Under the pieces are notes generated by a model. That model was not told the origin of the DNA. It searched no databases and saw nothing but the letters and a program-made list of their open reading frames with translations. Shown here piece after piece: positions 50,751 through 61,889 of a DNA stretch of 64,000 nt. The position numbers were made by a program, and so were the translations under genes. Location of the stretch: contig MU129160.1 in the NCBI GenBank assembly GCA_014904985.1, forward strand, positions 1 to 64,000. The letters are read 5' to 3'. How positions within the stretch are numbered: position 1 is the stretch's first letter; every line of letters starts with the position of its first letter. Origin of the DNA: Hydnum rufescens UP504. Its lineage: Eukaryota > Basidiomycota > Agaricomycetes > Cantharellales > Hydnaceae.

Positions 50751-52544
50751 TTCTTCTTGGGGATTGGTTTGAGGAGGATGGGGTCTTTGACAGCAGGTTT
50801 CTCTGCAGCAGGTTCATTCAGAACTGAGGAAGGCAGTATTCCAGGTGGATAACTTGGTCGTGGAGGATTTTCTGGAGCTGGTTGCACTGGTTCTGGGTTC
50901 ATTGGTGATGAGTCTGGCTGGTTAACAGGAGGTTTGTCTTGTGTTGGGCCACATGGAGGCACATCAACATACATTTGATTTTTAGGACATTGATTGGTTC
51001 TATCTCCCATTGGGTTATGACGATAATCGGGTTTGTTCATCTTGGCAGCTGGTGCAGATATAAAGGGGCCTGCTGCTATCGCATATGAGTGTGTTGTGAA
51101 GGGAGAGCATCCATTTTTGTCAACAATACTGATTGCTCCAGTGGTTCGTTGATGAGAAGATTCCTCTCTGATCCGTTTGATGTCATCCACGATGGCTTGT
51201 TTGATTCCTCCCTTTCCTGCTATTCCTCGTGGCAATTGGGTGTCATCCATCTTCACAAGCCTTCCTTCGATAGAGTACTTGATGATGCCTGTCGAACCAT
51301 AGCCTGAGCATCTGGGCAGTTCTTCATTCCAACATTATGTGCTCCAGTCTTGTCACAGAACCAACAGAGAGTTGCACCAGCAGACATGTTGGGACCTTGG
51401 GTACGATTAGATCCGAAGTGGCTGATTGTTTGGATAGGTAGCTGGACTTCCTTGTATCGCATTTCTGGATGGGTGGGCTGCATATAAGGACTAGGAGCTT
51501 GCCCATTCTGCTGTGACTGTGCCATATAGATTTTCATTTCGTTAAAGGATTGTGTGAGGTCGCTGATTTGTTCTGTCACATTGCGAAGTGATGGGATGAC
51601 TATAGGCTTCGATTTGGTGGAGACCTTTTTAATGGAGGAAGGTGATATGGCCACTGGTTCTTCTTCACTTTCGCTATCAGAGCTGCTGTCTTCCTCTGCA
51701 CTTTCTGAGGCTTCTGATTCATCTGAGGAGTCGCTATATCTGCCACGCGATTTGTAATAACTGATCCTAGGTTTAGACTTCTTGGCCTTTGTTGTGGTTC
51801 ATGGTCTATCCTTGTTGAGATGTCTGAAGTTGTAATAGAGATCCTCTTTGAGTATGGTCTTCATAGTGTCATAGGCTGTTGTGCAGTCCAAAGGTTTTGT
51901 GTCATCGAATCCTGGGACATAGCGAAACAATGGGAGTACGATCTTCTGGAGATGTCGTGGAATCCCTTGCCAGAAAAGGTCATCTCGGTCTCATTCGGCT
52001 AGGACTTTCTTTTCATCAAGACACTGCACTTGAGTGATAAATTCGCGATAGTATTCATCCAGGTCTGCCTCGTTGACAATCGTTCTCTTCTGTTGGCAGA
52101 AGTCTGCTAGTCGTCTCGAGTGTATCGTTGTCGCCTGTCTGTCTGTCCATAAAGTTTCCTGAGACGTGTAGCCAGGGCTTCAAAGGTTGTTGGGTTCTTA
52201 ACTTCTGGGAGATTCTTGAGAAGTTCAGCTTCTTTGTTGCTGCAAAATCGTATAATGTTCTTGCACTTCTTGTGGTCATCGTAGAGGGCATCATCGCAGC
52301 AAGCTTCGTAGTCAAGGAGGAAGTTGTCAAGACGTTTTCCCTTAAAATGCGGAGCATCTCTACCAGTAGGCCAAGGCATAGCTCGTGGATTTGCTACTCT
52401 GGCCATTGTTTCTGGGTCTGTGGATGTTGTCACGTTGTTGGTGTGGAATGTCTTTGGAGAGGTGAAAGGTTTATCGAAGTGAGAGTTACCCCTGTAAGGA
52501 CCACCAGTTATAGAAGAAGGGTTGGGAGCTCCGATGACTGTCAA
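50747..52544 (-). pseudogene. gag: Gag of the minus Gypsy element
   Basis: ATG at 52544 (MTVIGAPNPSSITGGPYRG) lies 35 bp inside the LTR. The capsid-like part has FKGKRLDNFLLDYEACCDD and LATRLRKLYGQTDRRQRYT. Further down (51654-51253) a degenerate zinc knuckle CWFCDKTGAHNVGMKNC (CX2CX5HX6C) follows a Gln/Pro-rich linker; a Pro-rich segment continues to 50747. Several frameshifts (for example near 52100 and 51250). Confidence 0.8.
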
Positions 52545-53606
52545 ATCAAAATCTGGATCAGCCAGTGTGTGGATGGGAGACTGTATTTCTGTTGTTATTC
52601 GTTGGGCTGGTTCGCTTCAATGGTTGATCACACTCTGCAAGACGTGTATGGTGTTCAGTGGAGAATAGGAAGGGATATGGACTAGCTGTAGTCAATGATA
52701 TATCGTGTGGGATGCTTATAGAAAGGCTTATACGTTGTGTAGGATGCTTATGGAAAGGCTTATACGTCTGGGATGCTTGTGGAAAGGCTTATACGTCGTT
52801 CGTGTTGCGTTGGTCTGTTTACTGATATTTGTGTATTCTTGTTTACGTTCTCCTGGTCAAAATGCGGATATCTGTGGGTTATAGACTGGTCAGTGCTTGG
52901 TTAGTCTTTGTTAGTATGTTTCTTTCTTCTTTCTTCAGAACCTGATACGTATTTCGTTATGCTTACTTTTCCTTGGATGTCCAGCAACTCTAACCTTAGG
53001 TCCTGCAACTATCCTTGGCTTTAGTGATTCGCGTAGAGGGCTACCAGTGGCTTTGTCTCAACAACCTTGAAGATGACTTAGCTCCAGATGGCTTATAGAT
53101 AGACTGTTCTTTAGAGGCAAGCAGAAAAGTTGACAGTGGTTGACAGTAATGATTTCCAGAGAGGAGATTATTGTGTTTTCTGTTTTGGGGTACAGGAAAT
53201 CTACCAGCTTTTATACCTTTCTGAAGGTGGCTGTGTTTAAGAAATATGACTCCCCCATGGGTGAGTCATATGTGAGTCATAGGTGAGAACAAAAGAAAAA
53301 TAACAAGATGATGTAATAATGCGGTCATAGCTGAGTCATTCATAAAGAGAACAAAAGGAATCATGAGGGGTGATGTCATAGTGATGTCATTCATAAGGAG
53401 AACAAAAGAAATCATGAGGGGGGGTGATGTCACCAATTTGCTGAGCATGTGGAATGCTTGGAGCATGTGGTCACTGACCATGTGGAGCATTCTGGAGGCG
53501 AAATGAAAGGATATCTCCGGGTTTTGGAGATTAATTTGAGCATAGTCCAGTGGTTAAGGTGTTTTGTTGTTGGTTGATAATGGGAACAAGTGCATAGGAT
53601 GGGATT
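52509..53606 (-). repeat. LTR family A, copy 3 (5' LTR of the minus Gypsy element)
   Basis: 1098 bp, reverse-complement match of 38116-39227. It contains on minus the TATA-like GGTATAAAAGCTGG and imperfect tandem copies of GGCTTATACGT (plus strand, about 52720-52800). Followed on minus by ACTGGTGGTCC, where TGG may begin the primer-binding site. Confidence 0.85.
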
Positions 53607-53612
53607 CGATGC
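53535..53612 (+). repeat. tRNA-like segment at the LTR edge
   Basis: On plus: GCATAGTCCAGTGGTTAAGG (A-box-like) and GATGGGATTCGATGC (B-box-like) about 50 nt later. It lies at the outer end of LTR copy 3, and its equivalent is present at the outer end of copy 2 (minus). Confidence 0.4.
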
Positions 53613-54149
53613 AGAAACAGCAGTTTGCATCCGTAATAGACGTTCTTGGTATCATTAGATGCGGATTTTTCACAGCTTTCTGGACGCGGTGGTTCCGAGA
53701 AGATCCGGTGTAAATTGACAGAGAAATTCGTTTTTTACTGATGGGTGTTGATTCTGATAGTAATATCGCTCTGTAGAGTTCAGTTTTGATCTGTTCTTCG
53801 CGTGCTCAGTACCGTCGGATGCGGATTTTTATATCTTTCTAAGCGCGGTTGTTCCGAAAGGATTGAATGCGAACTGACGGAGAAATTCGTTTTTTACTGG
53901 AAATTCCGGATTTTGGTAGTAAAATTGGCCTGGAGAGTGCAGTTCTGGTCCGTTCGACTTGTGTTTGGTACCGTTCGAAAGGTGTGAATCGTAGCTTTCT
54001 AAGAGTTATATGGGCGTACCTCTCCGATCAAAACTGACGGAGTTATAGAACGAATTCGATTTCCGCGCGTAGCCGTAATTAATTTCGTAATTGGTCATGT
54101 GATCCTCCAATGGCTGGAAGTGGTGTGATTTCGCATTTTCTGATACTGG
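53613..54149. other. No gene; diverged internal duplication
   Basis: A segment with ATGCGGATTTTT, CGCGGTNGTTCCGA and GAAATTCGTTTTTTACTG occurs at about 53659-53740 and again at 53818-53900. No coding signal. Confidence 0.5.
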
Positions 54150-54848
54150 ATGTTTTTATCTTCCACACCGTTGTCATTTGTTCACACCGAGTTGCCCAAG
54201 GCTGTCCTTGCGATCCCTGGAGAAATACTTGGAGTTTCTCCCAAAGTAATCCCAGACACGACATTACACAAAGAAGAAATCCGTACCTCGTACAAAACAT
54301 TGTGTAGCGAATTTGAATGTGTCCATGATAGCACTGGCCCGAGTTTCCGGCATATGACGGTTTTGACAGAGATCTTCAAAGTCTTGATGTCTGCGATGTT
54401 GAATCTATCCGATAAAGTCGATGTCCGACAACAGCGTATAGTGGATTTGGCGTGTGTATTGAAGAACATCCTATTTCCGACTCGCAACAAAGCATTTTTA
54501 TCAGATGGCCATTTCTTTATGAGGAAAGACTTGCCCCATGGGGTACTTACCTCCATTCCACACTACAATGACGTATCTCGCCCCCGATCTGCCGTCCTTG
54601 AGGGCAACACCCATATCGTGTTCGGCCCTTGGATTTTGATCTTGCTTAGTGCCACACATAGCCATTTGAACTCGAGTGTCATGGGTTCTACACACAAAGG
54701 AAACGAGACTCCGATTGTGGCCTTGCAATTCGGATCGGTGAATGAAGCAGAACAGACGACGAGATGTCTTTCGGAACCGGCAATGCTCTGTCACATCATA
54801 ATTAGTCATGTCACGGCGCTTCGCATAATGGAATTAAATGCTTTTTGA
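54150..54848 (+). CDS. Unrecognised ORF, 232 codons
   Basis: ATG at 54150 (MFLSSTPLSFVHTELPKAVL), with VDVRQQRIVDLACVLKNILF and LEGNTHIVFGPWILILLSAT. No known domain. Codon composition is unremarkable, and there are no neighbours to give context. It could be a remnant of a host gene or a random frame. Confidence 0.25.
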   Translation: MFLSSTPLSFVHTELPKAVLAIPGEILGVSPKVIPDTTLHKEEIRTSYKTLCSEFECVHDSTGPSFRHMTVLTEIFKVLMSAMLNLSDKVDVRQQRIVDLACVLKNILFPTRNKAFLSDGHFFMRKDLPHGVLTSIPHYNDVSRPRSAVLEGNTHIVFGPWILILLSATHSHLNSSVMGSTHKGNETPIVALQFGSVNEAEQTTRCLSEPAMLCHIIISHVTALRIMELNAF

Positions 54849-56124
54849 CCTGTCGCAAGGGACCATGACCCAGCTGAGGCCTAATATGTTGGAGGGATAA
54901 ATCCCTACACCATAGAAACACCATCCGAGGCCAATTTTACAACCAAACAAACAGACTGAATGTCCATCCAATTCTTAATTTTCACACCTTTCATTCATTG
55001 GAGAAACAGTCCAAATTCTATACGTCTGAAACCCATCATTCCACGTCGTTCCTTTGCCTTAAGGGCGAAGAATTGTGATTATGTAATGACGTGGACTGTG
55101 CCTAGCCTTCGTTCTGGACCCATGGACCCATCACATGATTCAAAAAGGGATTATGTCACTCTAAAGGAGTATTCTTCGAATTCCTCCGTTAGTTTTGATC
55201 GGATCGACTCAGAACAACCGTGCCCAGAAAGATATAAATCGTACCTATCTAACGGTACCAAACACGAAATGAACGGATCAAAAATGCGGTCCCTGTAACA
55301 ATATCTTGCCATGATTCATACTCTGAAGGAGTATTTCTTGATTTTTGAAGCCAATTCTTATCAGATTCGTTCACGTGTACCACGCCCTGAAATCTGTTCA
55401 AAATTCACATCGAACAGTACCAAGGGCAAAACGAGCGGACGAGAACTCCATTTTTCACAAGACAACCCCTTCCTCATGACTCCCCCCTTGCTCCACCAAC
55501 ACAAATGACAAATTGGTTCCGGCTCTCTTAATTCCGATGCAAAGGGCACTCAGGGCGACCTATTCCACCATTCCTTAAGGGAATCTATCCAGTTTTAAGG
55601 GAGTAATGCCTTGTAAAGTGTTTTTTGTCTCTTTTTCACTTGATTCTTGAATATCTCCACCAGTTTTGAAGCTTTTGACTTCATTTCTTTTTCATTATGC
55701 TTCCCTTATCTCCGCTTTTCTTCCGGAATTTTGAATTGTGGTCTGGAATGTATATAAAGGGGAGGGGGCATGTAAATATTTGGTTTTTCCCCTTATCACA
55801 GTCTGAGGCACTGGGGTATTGCCACTGTCTGGAGGAGATTTCCCACTTGTCAAGACTTTGTACAGCCGCATTTAGACTGAATAGTCAAGAGGACAACTTC
55901 AGGGTGTGGCCTTGACATTTTTACTTTGTGACACTGATCTATTCCCTTGAGCAATCACTGTTCATTGGGATTTTCTATTATCCTAAAAGACCTTCATTTT
56001 CCCAGACCTGAATATTCAAATTGTCCCTGTGGCTCCCTTCTTTTGTCCTATCCTCAATGACATGGACAGTAGTTGGATTGGTTTCATAACCATCCTGCTT
56101 ACACCAGACAGAAGCCCTGGAGTA
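54849..56124. other. No supported gene
   Basis: Frames of 65-112 codons at 54960-55298 and 55311-55508 show no motif. Recurrent short motifs (for example ATTCTTCGAATTC, TGATCGGATCG) suggest old repeat DNA. A TATA-like TATATAAAGGGGAGG lies at 55749. Confidence 0.4.
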
Positions 56125-56652
56125 TGCAGTTGGAGACTCAGTATGGCTGGATGCTCACAACATTTCCATTGACCACCCAGCCCAGAAACTCTTGAACAAG
56201 TGGTTAGGCCCATACAAAGTAGACAAGGTGATCTCCCACTCTGCTATCCAGCTCAAACTTCCCTCCTCCATGCGAGTCCACCCAGTGTTCCATGTCTTGA
56301 AACTCTGCCCTCTCCAGCCTGACCCAATTATGGATCGTGTTGCACATCCTCCACCTCCTCCTATCCTCCATGGTGGTGAGGAGGAGTATGAGGTGGAACA
56401 GATTGAAAACTCCCGCTATTTCTGAGGCCGACTCCAGTACTTGGTGAAATGGAAAGGCTACCCACCCTTGGAGAACCAATGGCTTCCGGAGACCAATCTA
56501 GGCAATGCCCCAGAAGTCGTTGCAGAGTTCCACCTTGCTCATCCGGAAGCTCCACGATGGATCAGTGCCATTGACTTCTCCTCCATGGGGTTCCAGACAT
56601 GTCCACTCCTAACTGAACCCCCTGCAGACCTCCCGGACTGGTCGACCCATTG
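56125..56652 (+). pseudogene. pol: Ty3/Gypsy integrase C-terminus and chromodomain (third element)
   Basis: From about 56130 the plus frame reads VGDSVWLDAHNISIDHPAQK, KWLGPYKVDKVIS, RVHPVFHVLKL: the end of a Gypsy integrase. After EEYEVEQIENSRYF a TGA (56423-56425) is followed by GRLQYLVKWKGYPPLENQWL, a chromodomain. The stop falls inside the chromodomain. The rest of the element is missing upstream. Confidence 0.88.
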
Positions 56653-56701
56653 ATCCCTGCTCCCCCGGCCAATCGGGATGATCGGCCCTAAGAGGGGGTG
56701 A

Positions 56702-57361
56702 TGTCAGGGTCTGCCCCTTACTCTGGTCAACTCCGGATCACTCCGGTCTACTCCAGATCACTCTGGTCCTTGTCCACCCACCTCCAGTCTGGTTCTCCAC
56801 TTATTTCCTTTGCCCAAGTCCACTTTGCTTCTGGTTTGACTCCAGTCCAACCCTATCTTGGTTTCATTTCCTTTTCATTTCCCTTTCATTTCCCATTGCT
56901 TCTGGTTTGCCCCTGGCTGAGTTCCTGTTCCTGTTCCTGTCCCCCTTGTAACCACCCCCAGTTTAGTGATCACTCCCCTGTAGGATAGTCATCATGTATA
57001 AGTAGTCTGAGAGCAAAGTCCAGAGACCCCAGCTTTGGTCTCTCAGGATTTCCACTGTTACTCCAGACTACAGGTCAGCCTTCATGTATTCCATATTCAT
57101 ATTACATAATCTCAGGATTTCTGCTGTTACTCTGGACTACAGGTCCGAGTACTTTCCAGTTGACTCTGTGAGCTTAAGGACCACTGTGCTCATTTCCGCC
57201 TAGTCCCCTCTGGGCTGCTGGACTGCCTCTCCGTCCCCTCCTATCCTCGTTATCTCATTCTTGCCCAGATTCTCCCAGACTTAGCCGGACTTACACTGGA
57301 CTTAGCTGGAATTATCTGTGTTATATTTGTTTGGTGCTCATGTCGCAGCGTGGCCCTGACA
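56702..57361 (+). repeat. 3' LTR of the third Gypsy element
   Basis: Starts TGTCAGGG just after the purine tract AAGAGGGGGTGA and ends CCCTGACA at 57361, a perfect 8 bp terminal inversion, 660 bp apart. A TATA-like TGTATAAGTAG lies near 56995. An imperfect duplication around CTCAGGATTTC (57043 and 57111) is inside. Confidence 0.75.
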
Positions 57362-57519
57362 TTAGCTCTGTATCCAGCTCCTCTGCCCAAAGCTAGTGCT
57401 GAGGGCAGTGTGATTACCTCTTCATCTTGTCCCCTTATTCCCTCTGGCTCCCAACCTGTCAACTCTGCTTTGTCCAAGTATGACAACAAGTGTCCTCCTG
57501 AATCCAGGAGGCACTTCAT

Positions 57520-57725
57520 TACAACAGGGGGGTGATCACTTAACAAGAGATGGTTACAGGGGGCAAGCACAGAAAGGGGAAGTGGGCAGGAAACAGGAAC
57601 AGGAAATCCAACAGGGAACAGGGATGGGAAGGCTGAGAGGAACAGGAGCAGGGCAGGAACAAGCATGAGGAAACTGGAAGCAAAGGAAATGAAACAAAAG
57701 CAGGAATGAACTGGAACAAATTCAG
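57520..57725 (-). repeat. Inverted fragment of the same LTR family
   Basis: The plus-strand GGGGGGTGATCACTTAACAA ... GGTTACAGGGGGCAAG and GGAACAGG... are the reverse complement of 56860-56990 (TTGTAACCACCCCC, AGTGATCACTCCCC). So a second, inverted LTR piece lies 160 bp away. Confidence 0.65.
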
Positions 57726-58496
57726 AAACAAATTGGAACTACCCAGAGAAGCAGATGAACTCTGACAGCTGTGCTGACACAGAAATTGGTAATTCCTTCT
57801 AGATAATTACCCTGGTGCCTTCATCTAACAAATGTGCTCAGCCACTATCACCAAAATATTCCCATTCATCTAATCAGGTTGCTGCCTCCACCTCAATATA
57901 AAGTAAGCTGCCAACATTTAAACCACATGGGTGGGTAAATTTCACTGTTGCTTGGACCCCACAGATTTGTCATAGCACCCAGTATGGCTTCATGTCTATC
58001 TCCAATATTTCAACTTTGACATATTACATGCAATGTTGTTACAGTCCATCACCTATGCCTCCAGCTTCTGGTCTCCACTTGAGGGGAAAAGCATGGCAGA
58101 GATAAGGATTGATCCCAATGTCATTGGAGGACATCACTTTGATACATGTATGCACATGATGCTTAATGGTGTATGTTCATCAATGATCCCTGCAAGTCTG
58201 CTTGCAATATTGGATACACCATGTCCTTGCAAATCACCATCATCCCTGATTTGAGCCTGGATAGAGCTAGCAGTATGCTCTGTGTCATGTGCATTAGGTG
58301 TATCTGCACCCCTCCTACCTCGAATCCAAATGATGACCACTAGTTTAACAGGCCAAGATAAGCAATCTCCAGTGCACTTAGAATCAATCTCAACACTGAC
58401 AACAAAGAAACACCAGATATTGAATGTTGGGGTTGGGGATAGACAGGTGATGCTGGAATGAATGCTTAGATTTCCTGAACATGGGAAATTAATGAA
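57726..58496. other. No supported gene
   Basis: Only frames below 80 codons. No recognised motif or repeat on inspection. Confidence 0.4.
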
Positions 58497-61400
58497 AATC
58501 TAAACTGACCAACACTTTGAGGAGGGGCACACTGGCCTTGATCCCCTGCAGGTTTGAGCACCTAATGAAACCTAGGTGAGATAGGGGTAAGGTTTGAAGT
58601 GTACAATGACAATATTTACCAGACAGAATTAAGGCAAGCAATGAATGAGATTGCAATTGTACAGAATCATGTGGCTTTGGCACATTAGATGTACTTACAT
58701 CATCCTGTGGAAAATACAATTGTCAAGAGGGCAGTTGGGAAATAGAATATGATTCCATTGTATAGATCTAGCAACTCACAAGCTACATTCCAAATGCAGC
58801 AAAATGTGTATGAGCCAGGGACCATGCAATGAGGAGTAAGAGGTGTGGACTTACATCCTATGGGGTAGTAGATGCCACCAAGGAAGAGATCAGGGAGAGA
58901 GAAATAATAAAAGGGTGGGAGGTGTGCACTAACCATCTATGGGACAAAACCACCAAGAGGGACATCAGCAAGCAATGAGGTATTGAAGTCTAAGACATCT
59001 GGACTCACAGACTGGATTGTCAATGCCACCACAAGAGGAATGAACAAGGCATGATACATTAAATTTCAAGACATCTGGACTTACTTCCTACATTGTCAAT
59101 GCCATCAAAAGATGGATCTGTGAGGATGGTGGATCAAAATTCTATGAGATTTCAACTTACAACCTATATTGTGAATGCCACCAAAAAATGAAAGAAGACA
59201 ATGCATGAATCAAGAATAGACTACAGCATGTTGGAATGCACCAAAAATGAATCAGCAAGGCACAATGCATTGAATTCTAAGACATCTAGACTTGCATGCT
59301 ATGTTGTGAATGCCACCAAAAAATGAATCAGCAAGGCACAATGCATTGAATTAATGTACGAGTCTGGATGTCTTAGAATTCAATGCATTGTGCCTTGCTG
59401 ATTCATTTTTTGGTGGCATTCAAACATAGTATGTAAGTCTGGATGTCTTAGAATTCAATGCATTGTGCCTTGCTGATTCATCTTTTGTGGCATTCACAAC
59501 ATAGGATGTAAGTCTGGATGTGTAGAATTCAATGCATTGTGCCTTGCTGATTCATCTTTTGGTGGCATTCACAACATAGCTGTAAGTCTGGATGTCTTAG
59601 AATTCAATGCATTGTGCCTTGCTGATTCATCTTTTGGTGGCATTCACAACATAGTTGTAAGTCGGATGTCTTAGAATCAATGCATTTGCCTTGCTGATTC
59701 ATCTTTTGGTGGCATTCACAACATAGCATGTAAGTCTGGATGTCTTAGAATTCAATGCATTGTGCCTTGCTGATTCATCTTTTGGTGGCATTCACAACAT
59801 AGAATGAAGTCTGGATGTCTTAGAATTCAATGCATTGTGCCTTGCTGATTCATCTTTTGGTGTATTCACAACATAGTGTAAGTCTGGATGTCTTAGAATT
59901 CAATGCATTGTGCCTTGCTGATTCATCTTTTGGTGGCATTCACAACATAGCTGTAAGTCTGGATGTCTTAGAATTCAATGCATTGTGCCTTGCTGATTCA
60001 TCTTTTGGTGGCATTCACAACATAGGTGTAAGTCTGGATGTCTTAGAATTCAATGCATTGTGCTTGCTGATTCATCTTTTGGTGGCATTCACAACATAGC
60101 GTAAGTCTGGATGTCTTAGAATTCAATGCATTGTGCCTTGCTGATTCATCTTTTGGTGGCATTCACAACATAGGGTGTAAGTCTGGATGTCTTAGAATTC
60201 AATGCATTGTGCCTTGCTGATTCATCTTTTGGTGGCATTCACAACATAGGGTGTAAGTCTGGATGTCTTAGAATTCAATGCATTGTGCCTTGCTGATTCA
60301 TCTTTTGGTGGCATTCACAACATAGGTTGTAAGTCTGGATGTTAGAATTCAATGCATTGTGCCCTTGCTGATTCATCTTTTGGTGGCATTCACAACATAG
60401 CTGTAATCTGGATGTCTTAGAATTCAATGCATTGTGCCTTGCTGATTCATCTTTTGGTGGCATTCACAACATAGTATGTAAGTCTGGATGTGTTAGAATT
60501 CAATGCATTGTGCCTTGCTGATTCATCTTTTGGTGGACATTCACAACATAGGGTGTAAGTCTGGATGTTTAGAATTCAATGCATTGTGCCTTGCTGATTC
60601 ATCTTTTGGTGCCATTCACAACATAGTTTGTAAGTCTGGATGTGTTAGAATTCAATGCATTGTGCCTTGCTGATTCATCTTTTGGTGGCATTCACAACAT
60701 AGCATGTAAGTCTGGATGTCTTAGAATTCAATGCATTGTGCCTTGCTGATTCATCTTTTGGTGCATTCACAACATAGGTGTAAGTCTGGATGTCTTAGAA
60801 TTCAATGCATTGTGCCTTGCTGATTCATCTTTTGGTGGCATTCACAATATAGGTGTAAGTTGATATCTCATAGAATTTTGATCCACCATCCTCACTGATC
60901 CATTTTTTATGGTGTTGACAATGTAGGAAGTAAGTCCAGATGTCTTGAATTTAATGCATCATGCCTTGCTATTCCTCTTGTGGTGGCATTGACAATCCAG
61001 TCTGTGAGTCCAGATGTCTTAGACTTCAATACATCATTGCTTGCTGATGTCCCTCTTGGTGGTTTTGTCCCATAGATGGTTAGTGCACACCTCCACCCCC
61101 TTTTATTATTTCTCTCTCCCTGATCTCTTCTTGGTGGCATCTACTACCCATAAGGATGTAAGTCCACATCTCTTACTCCTCATTGTATGGTCCCTGGCTC
61201 ATACACATTTTGCTGCCTTTGGAATGTAGCTTGTGAGTTCCTAGATCTATACAATGGAATCATATTTATTTCCCAACTGCCCTCTTAACAATTGTATTTT
61301 CCACAGGATGATGTAAGTACATCTAATGTGCCAAAGCCACATGATTCTGTACAATTGCAATCTCATTCATTGCTTGCCTTCATTCTGTCTGGTAAATATT

Positions 61401-61525
61401 GTCATTGTATCTTCAAACCTTACCCTATCTACCTAGGTTTCATTAGGTGCTCAAACCTGCAGGGGATCAAGGCCAGTGTGCCCTCCTCAAAGTGTTGGTC
61501 AGTTTAGGTTTTCATTAATTTCCAC
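58497..61525. repeat. Large inverted repeat enclosing the satellite
   Basis: The left arm 58497-59167 and right arm 60838-61525 are inverted copies with moderate divergence, for example CTGACCAACACTTTGAGGAG at 58506 against CTCAAAGTGTTGGTCAG at 61487. The orientation flips near 59341-59383, close to the left arm, so the satellite lies almost wholly in the plus half. Both arms carry GTAAGT or GTGAGT motifs at intervals, read toward the outside. Confidence 0.85.
59345..60865 (+). repeat. 73 bp satellite with splice-like unit ends, block 1
   Basis: About twenty units, each GTAAGTCTGGATGTCTTAGA, then ATTCAATGCATTGTGCCTTG, CTGATTCATCTTTTGGTGGC and ATTCACAACATAG. Units are separated by only 1-4 bp (for example CT, TT, GG, CAT). 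Each starts with a 5' splice consensus GTAAGT, has CTGAT about 30 nt before the end, and ends ACATAG. Two reversed units lie at about 59190-59345. Frames on the satellite are artefacts. Confidence 0.93.
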
Positions 61526-61562
61526 TTCAGGAAATCTAAGCATTCATTCCAGCATCACCTGC

Positions 61563-61587
61563 NNNNNNNNNNNNNNNNNNNNNNNNN
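61563..61587. other. Assembly gap (25 N)
   Basis: Run of N of 25 bases. It separates the end of the right arm from the second satellite block. Confidence 1.
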
Positions 61588-61889
61588 AAAAATTATAAAC
61601 CACCAGTGCAGATTATCATATTGACTTGACGGCATGGTTTCTGCTGATTCCATCCTTTTTGCATTGGCAACAAGGGGTAGGTCTGGAGGGTCCAATTCCA
61701 TACCACAGCTGCTGGCTGATATCTCTTGTGAATGGTATTGACAACATAGGGGTAAGCTGGGATCTTTTAGGAAATGGGATGCAAGGGGTCTGGCTGATGG
61801 GATTGCTTGGTCACCTGAAACACTGTAGGATGTAAGTCCATTACACACCCTCAGAAGAATAGTTACAGTTCTATACATTCTTTGGGTTG

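Larger units (their letters stand above)
45323..53606 (-). mobile_element. Degenerate Ty3/Gypsy retrotransposon with RT core missing
   Basis: Read on minus: LTR (53606-52509), gag, protease, remnant of the RT connection, RNase H, integrase and a C-terminal tail. Every part has frameshifts or stops. The catalytic part of reverse transcriptase is absent and 48.0-49.2 kb holds unrelated repeats. I find no second LTR on the minus strand near 43-45 kb. Confidence 0.85.

Noticed and set aside
54150..54848. Confident host gene
   Set aside because: Only length and an ATG support it; no motif, intron structure or neighbour helps, so it is listed at low confidence.
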